NCBI GenBank assembly: GCA_022842845.1
Contig: JALHOT010000026.1
Span: 1 to 40,077, forward strand
From: Cyclobacteriaceae bacterium
GTDB lineage: Bacteria; Bacteroidota; Bacteroidia; Cytophagales; Cyclobacteriaceae
Length of the DNA: 40,077 bases
Direction: 5' to 3'
Numbering within the stretch: position 1 is the first letter of the stretch; each line of letters begins with the position of its first letter. Positions 8,086-16,184 of this stretch are shown here, piece after piece. A program made the position numbers and the translations under genes. Under the pieces are notes generated by a model. The model saw nothing but the letters and a program-made list of their open reading frames with translations. It made no database searches and had not been told where the DNA came from.

Positions 8086-9096
8086 TTACTTTAACACTGA
8101 CTGTCTTCCACTGTTTAATTGAAGTGCCAATAAAAACTGTGTTCCAATAGTTATTGAGGCCAGGACTAGGTGAACCGGTTGAAGAAAAGCCGGAACAGCA
8201 AAATAGGCCATACCTGCGCCAGTCAATATATCGGCCAAAATTAATACAGCTAATGAGTACGGTAAAATTTTTGACCCCTCGCTTTTTAGCAATTTCCAAA
8301 GTAAGAGTACATGGGCAATCAAGACTAGCCACGAAAATGTTCTATGAATTAAAAATGAAACTTGCGAAGCTTCTATCCAGGCTGTACGCGGTAAGCTCAC
8401 CGCTGCCACATCAATCGCTTCCCTCAACTGTGTTCCTAAAACTATTTGCACGAGTAATAAAATCATACATACTATAGTGATGGACAGACCGTAGGGAATT
8501 TGGCGTGATTGCCTGGTTTTGGCACTCTCGAAATAGAGGTAAACCAGCAGGGCTACAATAACCAATGCCAGTAACATATGAACAGTAACAGTCCACGGTG
8601 TGAGATTCGTAGACACCACAAAGGAGCCGATCCATCCCTGAAATCCTACTAAAAAGAAGGTAGCAAAACCAAGTATAGTGATTTTTCTATCCCACGTCCA
8701 AAACTTTATGGAAGCAACAAAAACAGCAAATATTAACAGGCCAATCAGCACTCCAATCAATCTGTTAACGTACTCTACCCATGTTTTTACAGGATTAAAA
8801 TCCGCCTCGATTAAAATTGATTTATCAGTTCTGATTTTATCGGCTGTATCAGAAAATCCAAATTTGTCGAGATAGTTGGCAAAGCGAATGTTCTTTTCTT
8901 CGCGGTGCGCTGCATAAATTTCTTTGTAATTGCTTGGCAACTGCTCTACGCTGGTGGGCGGCACCCAGGTGCCAAAGCATTTAGGCCAATCAGGGCAGCC
9001 CATACCTGAACCTGTGCTCCGCACAATGCCACCTACCATGATTAAAAGATAAACGGCAATGAGTGTAGCTAGGGTAAGCTTTCTAAAGAACTTCAT
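8086..9096 (-). CDS. ctaA: Heme A synthase (COX15/CtaA type)
   Basis: This 336-residue protein has eight predicted helices and the family's opening signature GGIVRSTGSGMGCPDWPKC, followed by HREEKN in the first external loop and the heme-liganding histidines in HMLLALV, HRTFSWLVLIAH and HLVLASITIG. By family it oxidises the C8 methyl of heme O to a formyl group, making heme A for the aa3 oxidase. The two cysteines in the opening motif match the loop cysteines typical of the family. The gene starts 14 bases after the terminator stem that follows ctaD, so it needs read-through or its own promoter. I saw no clear TAnnTTTG box in that short gap. Confidence 0.96.
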   Translation of the reverse strand: MKFFRKLTLATLIAVYLLIMVGGIVRSTGSGMGCPDWPKCFGTWVPPTSVEQLPSNYKEIYAAHREEKNIRFANYLDKFGFSDTADKIRTDKSILIEADFNPVKTWVEYVNRLIGVLIGLLIFAVFVASIKFWTWDRKITILGFATFFLVGFQGWIGSFVVSTNLTPWTVTVHMLLALVIVALLVYLYFESAKTRQSRQIPYGLSITIVCMILLLVQIVLGTQLREAIDVAAVSLPRTAWIEASQVSFLIHRTFSWLVLIAHVLLLWKLLKSEGSKILPYSLAVLILADILTGAGMAYFAVPAFLQPVHLVLASITIGTQFLLALQLNSGRQSVLK

Positions 9097-9100
9097 GGCT

Positions 9101-9137
9101 ATAAAAAATGAAGGTTCAACGATAAACGCTGAACCTT
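9101..9137 (-). terminator. Intrinsic terminator between ctaD and ctaA
   Basis: An 11-bp stem pairs 9111-9121 with 9127-9137 around a 5-base loop. The outer 8 bp (AAGGTTCA / TGAACCTT) are perfect and the inner 3 bp include one G-U pair in minus-strand RNA. A run of six T follows on the minus strand (A at 9103-9108). It lies 22 bases past the ctaD stop and marks the end of the act-ctaCD transcript. Confidence 0.8.
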
Positions 9138-9158
9138 GATTTTGGAATCATATTAAAA

Positions 9159-11045
9159 TTAATGCTTGTCAACTACAATGGCACCGCTTCCATTTGACTC
9201 AAGCTTAATTTGCTCGTTTTCACTCGGCAAATTAGACTCAGGCGTTTCTGAGAATGGAATATGCTGGGGTATATAATCATCCTTAGCCCCTGGCTTGCTG
9301 TAATCGTAAGGCCAACGGTATACATTAGGAATAGCACCAGGCCAGTTACCATGACCAACATTTACTGGTGTTGTCCACTCGAGTGTATTGGATTTCCAAG
9401 GATTCTCGCTTGCTACTCTTCCTCTGAAAATACTGTAGAAGAAGTTAAACAAGAAGATGAATTGTGCTGCCAAGGTTGCTACGGCTGCAATACTTACCAG
9501 CATGTTCAAGTCTGCAAAACCACTGAAAGTTTCGAAGTTGGTCCATGAGTAATATCTTCTTGGGAAACCAGCAATACCGATATAGTGCATAGGGAAGAAT
9601 ACAAGGTATACACCGATGAAAGTAATCCAGAAGTGTACATAACCTAAGCGATCATCCATCATACGACCAAACATTTTCGGGAACCAGTGATACACCCCTG
9701 CCATCATTCCGAAGAATGATGCGCTACCCATTACCAAGTGGAAGTGAGCCACTACGAAATATGTGTCGTGCAATTGTATGTCTAAGGCTGAGTTACCTAA
9801 GAAAACACCTGTTATACCACCAGTCAAAAAGAAAGACACAAGACCTATGGAAAATAACATCCCTGGTGTAAATCGAATGTTTCCTTGCCACAAGGTGGTC
9901 ACATAGTTGAAAATCTTCACGGCCGATGGCACCGCAATGATTAGGGTCAACAACATAAAGATAGATCCCAAGAAAGGATTCATACCGGTTACAAACATAT
10001 GGTGAGCCCAAACGATGAACGATAGAATACCGATGAACAACATAGAACCAATCATCGCTTTGTAACCGAAGATTGGCTTACGAGAATTTGTGGCAATGAT
10101 TTCAGATGAAAGACCCAAAGCAGGAAGCAATACAATGTATACTTCCGGGTGACCTAAGAACCAAAACAAATGCTGGAACAAAATAGGACTACCACCTACG
10201 TTAGGTAAAGCCTCACCACCAATATAGATATCTGACAAGAAGAAGCTTGTTCCAAAACTGCGATCAAAGATCAACAATAAGGCTGCTGAGAATAAAACAG
10301 GGAAAGATAAAAGACCAATGATAGCTGTGAAGAAGAAAGCCCATATAGTCAGTGGCATGCGGGTAAAGGACATACCTTTGGTACGCATGTTAATAATTGT
10401 CGTGATGTAGTTAATACCGCCTAACAGAGAACTAACAATGAACAATGCCATTGATACTAACCACATGGTCATACCAAGGCCAGAGCCTTTAATAGCTTGT
10501 GGTAAAGCGCTCAATGGAGGATAAATTACCCAGCCACCACCTGCAGGTCCATCTTGTAAAAACAGAGAAGTAAACATGATAACACTGGAAACAAAGAAGA
10601 ACCAGTATGACAACATGTTCATAAAGCCAGAGGCCATGTCACGAGCACCAATCTGAAGAGGAATCAAAAAGTTAGAGAAGGTTCCGCTCAATCCGGCCGT
10701 TAACACGAAGAATACCATGATGGTACCATGCATGGTAACAAGGGCCAAATAGAATTCAGGATCCAACTTACCTTCTGGGGTAATCCATCCTCCCAGCACT
10801 GGCTTCAACCACTCCAGGTTCATATCAGGAAAACCAAGTTGAAGGCGGAAAATCACGGAAAGAGTACCTCCCAGCAATGCCCAGAAAATACCAGTGATCA
10901 AGAATTGCTTAGCAATTACCTTATGGTCCTCGCTAAATATGTACTTAGTCCAGAAGTTACCTTCGTGGTGTTCGTGCTCGTGGTCGTGGCCATGATCATC
11001 ATGTCCGTGAACAGCGCTGTGTACGTGAATGTCTGTTGTTGCCAT
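9159..11045 (-). CDS. ctaD: Cytochrome c oxidase subunit I, A1-type heme-copper oxidase
   Basis: The 628-residue catalytic subunit reduces oxygen and pumps protons. Visible ligands are the His of VTMHGTIM (heme a), the His and cross-linked Tyr of FLGHPEVY, the pair in VWAHHMFVTG (CuB), and VVAHFHLVMG (hemes a3 and a). The Glu of GHPEVY and the Lys of AVKIFNYVTTLW show complete D and K proton channels, so this is an A1-type enzyme. The N-terminus carries an unusual His-rich stretch, with 10 His between residues 7 and 27, before the first helix. The gene follows ctaC by 14 bases and ends at the terminator at 9101-9137. CtaC and complex III are encoded in the same run, which suggests a supercomplex. 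Confidence 0.98.
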   Translation of the reverse strand: MATTDIHVHSAVHGHDDHGHDHEHEHHEGNFWTKYIFSEDHKVIAKQFLITGIFWALLGGTLSVIFRLQLGFPDMNLEWLKPVLGGWITPEGKLDPEFYLALVTMHGTIMVFFVLTAGLSGTFSNFLIPLQIGARDMASGFMNMLSYWFFFVSSVIMFTSLFLQDGPAGGGWVIYPPLSALPQAIKGSGLGMTMWLVSMALFIVSSLLGGINYITTIINMRTKGMSFTRMPLTIWAFFFTAIIGLLSFPVLFSAALLLIFDRSFGTSFFLSDIYIGGEALPNVGGSPILFQHLFWFLGHPEVYIVLLPALGLSSEIIATNSRKPIFGYKAMIGSMLFIGILSFIVWAHHMFVTGMNPFLGSIFMLLTLIIAVPSAVKIFNYVTTLWQGNIRFTPGMLFSIGLVSFFLTGGITGVFLGNSALDIQLHDTYFVVAHFHLVMGSASFFGMMAGVYHWFPKMFGRMMDDRLGYVHFWITFIGVYLVFFPMHYIGIAGFPRRYYSWTNFETFSGFADLNMLVSIAAVATLAAQFIFLFNFFYSIFRGRVASENPWKSNTLEWTTPVNVGHGNWPGAIPNVYRWPYDYSKPGAKDDYIPQHIPFSETPESNLPSENEQIKLESNGSGAIVVDKH

Positions 11046-11059
11046 GTTCCTTTTCTATC

Positions 11060-12151
11060 TTAATTCACACTGATTGCCTGATTAACACTTTGCGCAGCAT
11101 TGCTGAGCGACTCTACCGGAATACCTGCGCTGATCATCGCAGCCTCACGCAAACCAGCAGGTACCTTGTCGAGGTATGAAGGATTTTGCTTCAACCATGC
11201 CTCCTGAGATTTTTTCCACTCCTCGAATTCTTCCTGAGAATGCACTACTACTGACATCTTCATAGAGAAGTGACCGCGGCCACAAATTTCAGTACAAGCC
11301 ATTTCATAGTTGAAGTTTGGATTACCCAACTCTTCCCTCATTTGAGCTGTAGTTTTTGTAGCCGTGAACTTGAATTGTGTTGGCATACCAGGAACAGCAT
11401 CCATTTTAACTCGGAAGTGAGGTAAGAACACACTATGCAATACATCCTTTGCTCTGATTTTTAAAAGAATTTCCTTACCAGCAGGTATGTGTAATTCCAA
11501 AGATTTGAAATCATCAAAAGAGTTTTTGTCGCTCAAATCCAAACCGAATTCGTTACCGAAATTATCGATCAAACGGAAGTTAACATTACCGAGTTGATTG
11601 TCTTTTACACCGGGATAGCGGGCAGTCCAGGCAAATTGCTGTCCTACCAATTCAACGATTTCTGCATCGGCAGAAGCTGGTGATGTGATATCATTCCATG
11701 AACGCAGACCAGTGAAAATCAATAAGGACAATACAATGGCTGGAATAATCGTCCAAGCCAATTCAAGATAATGGTTATCCGGATAGAACTTTGCTCTGCG
11801 ATTAGGATCGTATTTGTATTGGTAAGTAAATACAAACATGATAATGGTAATAATCACAAACGCAGCCACTACTACCGCCATCGATACCCAAAATAGCATA
11901 TCGGTTTCTTCACCGTGAATAGATGCCACCGGAAGATTGTATGAATCGAAATGAGACCATGAATACCAAAAGAAAGCACCAAGCCCTGCAATCATGGTAA
12001 CCATAAACAGGGTACCATGCACACCGTTGTTTTTGCTAACCTCATCCTGTTGCTTGCCCTTGGCAATACTTACCAAACGACTTACCCGGAAGATCAGGTA
12101 AAGAATGGTGAGCACCAGAACTACACCAATACCAATTATCAAACTCATCAT
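11060..12151 (-). CDS. ctaC: Cytochrome c oxidase subunit II with CuA site
   Basis: The 363-residue protein receives electrons at CuA. The ligands are visible: the His of VLHSVFLPHFRV and CTEICGRGHFSMKM, supplying two Cys, the bridging Glu, His and Met. The aromatic GQQFAWTARYPG segment is also typical. By eye there are four membrane helices (about 3-24, 46-64, 84-111 and 129-150) instead of the usual two, so the first two are an N-terminal extension. No cytochrome c domain is fused after CuA, unlike caa3 enzymes, so the donor must be a separate protein, most likely a monoheme domain of ActE or ActA encoded in the same operon. It lies 12 bases after actF. Confidence 0.97.
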   Translation of the reverse strand: MMSLIIGIGVVLVLTILYLIFRVSRLVSIAKGKQQDEVSKNNGVHGTLFMVTMIAGLGAFFWYSWSHFDSYNLPVASIHGEETDMLFWVSMAVVVAAFVIITIIMFVFTYQYKYDPNRRAKFYPDNHYLELAWTIIPAIVLSLLIFTGLRSWNDITSPASADAEIVELVGQQFAWTARYPGVKDNQLGNVNFRLIDNFGNEFGLDLSDKNSFDDFKSLELHIPAGKEILLKIRAKDVLHSVFLPHFRVKMDAVPGMPTQFKFTATKTTAQMREELGNPNFNYEMACTEICGRGHFSMKMSVVVHSQEEFEEWKKSQEAWLKQNPSYLDKVPAGLREAAMISAGIPVESLSNAAQSVNQAISVN

Positions 12152-12163
12152 AAACGTAATCTA

Positions 12164-13516
12164 TTAAATATGGTGATGTAAACTTTCTTGCAACATAGGA
12201 TGGTTTTTACCGATCAGTGGAAGCTTGGTTAGACCATTCAGAACAACGAACAGGAAGGCTCCCATGAATATCATGAACAAACCAATCTCCAGTAATCCTA
12301 AACTACCTTCGTACTTCATAACACCTGGCGTGATCATATTGTAGAAATCAAACCAGTGACCTACCATAATTATTGGCGTAACCACTCTCAACATAGAAAT
12401 CTGGCGCTTCGCATCTCTTGTCATTAATAACAGGAAAGGCAAAACAAAGTTTAGGATCAGGTTAGTGTAAAAAATCCAGCTGTAAGGACTTGTGCGCATA
12501 CGTTCGATGAAGTAAACTGTTTCTTCAGGAATGTTAGCGTAATAAATGAGCATAAACTGACTGAACCAGATGTAGGTCCAAAAGATGGAGAAAGCGAAAC
12601 AGAACTTACCTAAATCATGTAAGTGATTGGAATTCACTATCTTCAAATAACCTGCATCTTTCAAACTTGCCACAGTGAAAGCAAGGAAAGCTAAACCAGT
12701 TACCCACCAGCTGGCGAATACGTACCAGCCAAACATGGTACTAAACCAGTGCGCATCAATGCTCATCACCCAATCCCAGGCTGCTACTGATGAACTAACC
12801 GCGAAAAACACCAGGAACCAGGCGGAGAGGCTTCTAGACTTATACCAATGTTGTGTATCTGCGTCCAGGTCTTCTGCTTCCATTCTCTTTTTAATGGCCA
12901 GGAAGAACCAATACCATAAACCAAAGAAAAGCACCATGCGCACTATGTAAAAGATCGGGAAAGATCCAGCGTGCAATGGCCAGAAGAAATAAGGTGCCTT
13001 CTTAGTCAAAATCTTATCGGCTGCTTCGCCTTCATACACATCATGGTGTGTCCAATGGAAAAGATCTCCACTTACGAGAAACCATAAACCGATGGTTAAT
13101 AATCCTGCAATAGGAATCCAGCGCCCCATAGCCATGGCTACGCGTTGCATACCTGAGGACCAGCCAGCCTGTGCTGCATACTGAATACATACGAAGAAAA
13201 GACCAACAATACCCAAGCCTACGAAGTAGATGTTATTCATCCACAATGACGTATATAAGCGCTTCAACCAGGTTGCGCTGCCATGATGTTCTTCAGCAGC
13301 AGCTGGTTCCGCAGAAACCTCTGCACTGGCTACTAATGATTTAGAAATTTCGGCTGAAGCATGCCCCTCACCGTGGCCAGCTGAACCACTGTTCATGGCC
13401 ATAATTAGTCCGAGTACGAACACAACTAACCCCACTCCTATCAGAATGAAAATTTTGCGTTTCGTTTCTGGCTTAAAAACGTACTGCTCGGCTTCTACTG
13501 CTATGTGATGACCCAT
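12164..13516 (-). CDS. actF: Alternative complex III membrane subunit ActF
   Basis: This 450-residue integral membrane protein has about ten helices and is the ActF-type quinol:cytochrome c oxidoreductase subunit, distantly related to the NrfD-like ActC. The N-terminus has a soluble stretch, one helix (about 24-43), and an Ala/Glu/His-rich loop containing SAGHGEGHAS. By family, ActF pairs with ActC as a second half of the membrane core and may take part in proton movement. It carries no cofactor motif. It sits 31 bases after actE and 12 before ctaC, which links complex III directly to the oxidase genes. Confidence 0.93.
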   Translation of the reverse strand: MGHHIAVEAEQYVFKPETKRKIFILIGVGLVVFVLGLIMAMNSGSAGHGEGHASAEISKSLVASAEVSAEPAAAEEHHGSATWLKRLYTSLWMNNIYFVGLGIVGLFFVCIQYAAQAGWSSGMQRVAMAMGRWIPIAGLLTIGLWFLVSGDLFHWTHHDVYEGEAADKILTKKAPYFFWPLHAGSFPIFYIVRMVLFFGLWYWFFLAIKKRMEAEDLDADTQHWYKSRSLSAWFLVFFAVSSSVAAWDWVMSIDAHWFSTMFGWYVFASWWVTGLAFLAFTVASLKDAGYLKIVNSNHLHDLGKFCFAFSIFWTYIWFSQFMLIYYANIPEETVYFIERMRTSPYSWIFYTNLILNFVLPFLLLMTRDAKRQISMLRVVTPIIMVGHWFDFYNMITPGVMKYEGSLGLLEIGLFMIFMGAFLFVVLNGLTKLPLIGKNHPMLQESLHHHI

Positions 13517-13547
13517 TTGTTTATTGAGTTGATCGGTTAATCAAAAA

Positions 13548-14183
13548 TTACTTTTGCAATACTTTAACATACTTCGCAATCATCCAGCGCTCCTCGGCAC
13601 TCATTTGAGAACCGTGCGCCCACATCAGGCCTTTGCCATTGGTGATTACATGGAAGATATGACCCTCAGTAATGTTTTTGTAAGCATCGCCCTTTAAATT
13701 GGCAACACCTGCATATTTATCTGCTACTTTTCCATCGCCTTCGCCTTTCGCTCCATGACAATGCTGGCAGTAGGTCTGATATAAGAGTTTACCATCTGCT
13801 AAAACCTGAGCAGTTGAATCAAGTGGATTCTTTAATCTTTTGGAAGCCAGCTCAAGACTGTCTTTAGGAATGCGGTAAGGTAACCAGCCATTCTTATTTC
13901 TCGCTACAGTGTTCGCAGGAGGAGTCCTCATATTCATGAAAACACCCATAGCTGAAACGTTGAGAGTATTGCTGTTAAAAAATTCTGCATGACCGTCAGC
14001 ATACTCAATGGATGTTAACCAACGACCGGCACTTGGATCTGTGATCTGGCTGTACGGTTCGTAGGCTACTGAGTGGTACATGTTAGGTGCGTATTCTGTT
14101 CCCTGATTGTTACCGTCAGCACTACATGCTGCCAATACAACTGAGGCACCTAAACACACGATTACACTTTTTACAATGTTCAT
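13548..14183 (-). CDS. actE: Alternative complex III monoheme cytochrome c lipoprotein ActE
   Basis: From the ATG at 14183 the protein has 211 residues and begins with a lipoprotein signal, MNIVKSVIVCLGASVVLAAC, whose Cys20 would be lipidated. A longer frame opening at 14234 would overlap actD by 35 bases and bury the signal peptide, so I chose the internal start. One heme c motif, CQHCHG, is present, with a distal Met supplied by the GLMWAHGSQM region. By family ActE is the exit cytochrome of complex III and can hand electrons to CuA of the oxidase. It lies 16 bases after actD. Confidence 0.93.
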   Translation of the reverse strand: MNIVKSVIVCLGASVVLAACSADGNNQGTEYAPNMYHSVAYEPYSQITDPSAGRWLTSIEYADGHAEFFNSNTLNVSAMGVFMNMRTPPANTVARNKNGWLPYRIPKDSLELASKRLKNPLDSTAQVLADGKLLYQTYCQHCHGAKGEGDGKVADKYAGVANLKGDAYKNITEGHIFHVITNGKGLMWAHGSQMSAEERWMIAKYVKVLQK

Positions 14184-14199
14184 ATCAGTATCTAAACGG

Positions 14200-14730
14200 T
14201 TAATCAAAATTCTTATCGTTGGCTTCAGAAGCACCAGCTTCTTTTAAAATGCGCTTAATGTCTTCTTTGCTCTTACCTGCATTCAAGGCAAGGTCAATAG
14301 CCATCACATGCTTATCGTCTGTGCTGCGTAAATCAAACTGGCGTGGCCACTTATAGGGCTTCATATCACTCACGATCATGAAAGTCGCCACCATACCTAA
14401 AGCCGCTAACAGTACAGTTAATTCAAAAGTAACTGGAATGAATGGAGGAAGTGATGCAAAGTTTTTACCACCGATGATCATAGGCCAGTCATAACCCAAC
14501 ATCCAAATCTGCATGGTGAGTGCCAATGAGGTACCGGTCATACCAAAAAGAAAGGCAGCCATAGGCAAACGACTTCTTTTATAGCCAAGTGCTTCATCTA
14601 AACCGTGAACAGGGAAAGGAGAATAAACTTCGTGAATTTTCACTCCGTTGTCTCTCACCTTCTCTACACCTTCGAGTAGGATATCCTCATCATCAAAAAT
14701 GCCTACAACAAAATTCTTATTTGCGTCCAT
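14200..14730 (-). CDS. actD: Alternative complex III subunit ActD (DUF3341)
   Basis: The 176-residue protein has a small N-terminal cytoplasmic domain (FVVGIFDDEDILLEGVEKVR, with VYSPFPVHGLDEALG after it) and two membrane helices (about 64-87 and 103-125), followed by a charged tail. This is the DUF3341 layout of ActD. It holds no cofactor and by family packs against the ActC/ActF core. It lies 9 bases after actC and 16 bases before the chosen actE start, within the same operon. Confidence 0.92.
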   Translation of the reverse strand: MDANKNFVVGIFDDEDILLEGVEKVRDNGVKIHEVYSPFPVHGLDEALGYKRSRLPMAAFLFGMTGTSLALTMQIWMLGYDWPMIIGGKNFASLPPFIPVTFELTVLLAALGMVATFMIVSDMKPYKWPRQFDLRSTDDKHVMAIDLALNAGKSKEDIKRILKEAGASEANDKNFD

Positions 14731-14739
14731 GCTATCTGA

Positions 14740-16146
14740 TTATGCGTGTTGTTTTTCTGATACTTTTTTGTCGGCACCAACATTCTCTGAGTTGTGCTTC
14801 ACAATGCTTTTCACTTCAGCCATGTTAATTACCGGGAAGAACTTGGCAAACAACAGGAATGCTGTAAAGAACAAACCGAATGTAAACAGGTATTCACCGA
14901 TATCATACATCGTAGGGTGGAACATTGTCCAGCTTGATGGAATGTAATCTCTGTGTATAGAGGTAACGATGATTACGAAACGCTCGAACCACATACCGAT
15001 GTTTACAACAATCGACAACACGAAGGTTGCTACTAAACTTGTTCTGATTTTTCTGAACCAGAAAAGCTGTGGAGAAATTACGTTACAAGTCATCATTGAC
15101 CAGTAAGCCCAAGCATAAGGACCTTGAACACGGTTGAAGAAAGCATATCCTTCGTATTCAACACCTGAATACCAGGAGATGAATAACTCTGTGATATAAG
15201 CCACCCCTACAATAGAACCTGTTACGATAATAACAATGTTCATCAACTCGATGTGATAAATGGTAATGTAATCTTCCAGCTTAAATACTTTACGAGTAAT
15301 TAAAAGCAGGGTCAATACCATGGCAAAACCTGAGAAGATCGCACCAGCCACGAAATATGGTGGGAAAATCGTAGTGTGCCAACCAGGAATGATTGAAGTC
15401 GCGAAGTCGAAAGATACGATCGTGTGTACTGACAATACCAGTGGTGTTGACAAACCGGCAAGGATCAAGGCAACAGATTCGTAGCGCATCCATGTTTTAG
15501 CACCGCCTTCCCAGCCGAAGCTTAGGGCGTTGTAAACAGCTGCACGCACTTTGTTACCTGCTACCTGTGCACGGTCGCGAATAACTGCGAAGTCAGGAAT
15601 TAAACCAATATACCAGAATACTAATGATACGGTGAAGTAAGTCGAGATCGCGAAAACGTCCCACAAAAGTGGTGAGTTGAAGTTAACCCAAAGCGACCCG
15701 AAAGTATTAGGAAGAGGAAGCGCCCAGTAGAACCCTAACCAAAGACGTCCCATGTGAATAAGCGGGAAAGTAGCCGCACAAATAACGGCAAAGATGGTCA
15801 TCGCTTCTGCAGCACGGTTGATGGACATTCTCCACTTCTGGCGGAATAACAAAAGAATAGCTGAGATCAAAGTACCTGCGTGACCGATACCAACCCACCA
15901 AACGAAGTTGGTGATATCCCAGGCCCAACCTACTGTTTTGTTCAGACCCCACATACCGATACCGTTCCACAGTACCATGAATACACAGTACAATCCATAA
16001 CCAAAAACCGCAAGGGATATGGCCATGGCTAAATACCAAGATTTAGCCGGAGGGTTTTCTACATGCCTGGATATATCGTGAGAAACATCGTGTACGGTTT
16101 TACCACCGGTTACCAGCGGGTCGCGTACTCCTGAAACTACCTGCAT
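14740..16146 (-). CDS. actC: Alternative complex III quinol-binding subunit ActC (NrfD-like)
   Basis: The 468-residue membrane protein of the NrfD/PsrC family has about ten helices. Conserved segments include WVGIGHAGTLISAILLLFRQ, INRAAEAMT, and FPLIHMGRLW with its His and Arg. By family knowledge this subunit binds menaquinol near the periplasmic face and passes electrons to the iron-sulfur clusters of ActB encoded just upstream. The gene is 38 bases after actB and 9 before actD. The length matches ActC of other Bacteroidota. Confidence 0.96.
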   Translation of the reverse strand: MQVVSGVRDPLVTGGKTVHDVSHDISRHVENPPAKSWYLAMAISLAVFGYGLYCVFMVLWNGIGMWGLNKTVGWAWDITNFVWWVGIGHAGTLISAILLLFRQKWRMSINRAAEAMTIFAVICAATFPLIHMGRLWLGFYWALPLPNTFGSLWVNFNSPLLWDVFAISTYFTVSLVFWYIGLIPDFAVIRDRAQVAGNKVRAAVYNALSFGWEGGAKTWMRYESVALILAGLSTPLVLSVHTIVSFDFATSIIPGWHTTIFPPYFVAGAIFSGFAMVLTLLLITRKVFKLEDYITIYHIELMNIVIIVTGSIVGVAYITELFISWYSGVEYEGYAFFNRVQGPYAWAYWSMMTCNVISPQLFWFRKIRTSLVATFVLSIVVNIGMWFERFVIIVTSIHRDYIPSSWTMFHPTMYDIGEYLFTFGLFFTAFLLFAKFFPVINMAEVKSIVKHNSENVGADKKVSEKQHA

Positions 16147-16184
16147 ATTTCGTTATCGTTAGTCGTTATGTGTTATTCGTTTTC

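Noticed and set aside
9261-9548. 95-codon plus-strand open frame opposite ctaD
   Set aside because: It is a shadow of a strongly conserved oxidase gene and has no protein-like pattern of its own.
14184-14234. 17-codon N-terminal extension of actE
   Set aside because: It overlaps actD and would bury the lipoprotein signal.
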